A stretch of DNA of 6,032 nucleotides from DAMBHY01 sp032068765 (GTDB lineage Bacteria; Bacteroidota; Bacteroidia; Bacteroidales; Dysgonomonadaceae), in the NCBI GenBank assembly GCA_032068765.1, contig DAMBHY010000033.1, forward strand, positions 1 to 6,032, written 5' to 3'. The notes beneath the pieces are model-generated. The model worked only from the letters and a program-made list of their open reading frames with translations. It was not told the DNA's origin and searched no databases. A program made the translations under genes and the position numbers. Below are positions 6,030 through 6,032 of the stretch, one piece after another. How positions within the stretch are numbered: the first letter of the stretch is position 1; every line of letters begins with the position of its first letter.

Positions 6030-6032
6030 TAC

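Noticed and set aside
5937..6032. Minus-strand partial frame (ending EYFAVRNVEERGN) as the 3' end of an upstream gene
   Set aside because: About 31 open codons can occur by chance, and the frame overlaps a consensus promoter element. Without sequence to the right it cannot be supported as a gene.

Overview
The window looks like chromosomal DNA from a member of the Bacteroidota, probably Bacteroidales. The grounds are an outer-membrane receptor with a carboxypeptidase-regulatory domain, plug and beta-barrel; a barrel-less relative beside it; start codons preceded by A/T-rich tracts rather than strong Shine-Dalgarno sites; and a TATCTTTG promoter element of the Bacteroidota TAnnTTTG type. Species cannot be read from the sequence. 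Every gene I accept is on the minus strand, so transcription runs from high to low coordinates.

Right to left: a promoter element at 6022-6029 and a leader of about 220 nt precede a compact four-gene operon. It encodes (1) a 64-residue peptide with a double-glycine leader and a C-terminal cluster of four cysteines (5604-5798); (2) a 435-residue radical SAM/SPASM enzyme (4225-5532); (3) a 241-residue exported protein with a carboxypeptidase-regulatory-like domain and a plug-like domain but no barrel (3486-4211); and (4) a 777-residue TonB-receptor-like outer-membrane protein (1127-3460). A perfect 12-bp hairpin with a GAAA loop lies between genes 1 and 2; the later gaps are 13 and 25 nt. The simplest reading is a ribosomally made, post-translationally modified peptide (RiPP) locus: the radical SAM enzyme modifies the precursor, the leader is cut after Gly-Gly, and the two envelope proteins move or sense the product at the outer membrane. 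No leader peptidase or ABC exporter is in the window.

Next to the operon, 583-1071 encodes an unrecognised 162-residue soluble protein. It is much richer in GC (about 60 % in lines I counted by hand) than the operon (25-30 % in sampled lines), so the operon looks like an AT-rich insertion into a more GC-rich genome.

The left 582 bases hold no convincing gene and are almost all repeats: a 7-nt tandem repeat (13-47); an array of about 16 degenerate units with a strict 21-22-nt period, most carrying GGTT-n3/4-AACC inverted repeats (60-406); and a 76-nt imperfect hairpin of a dispersed-repeat type (459-534). The most interesting items are the peptide operon with its tandem plug-only and full-length receptor pair, and the 21-22-nt array.
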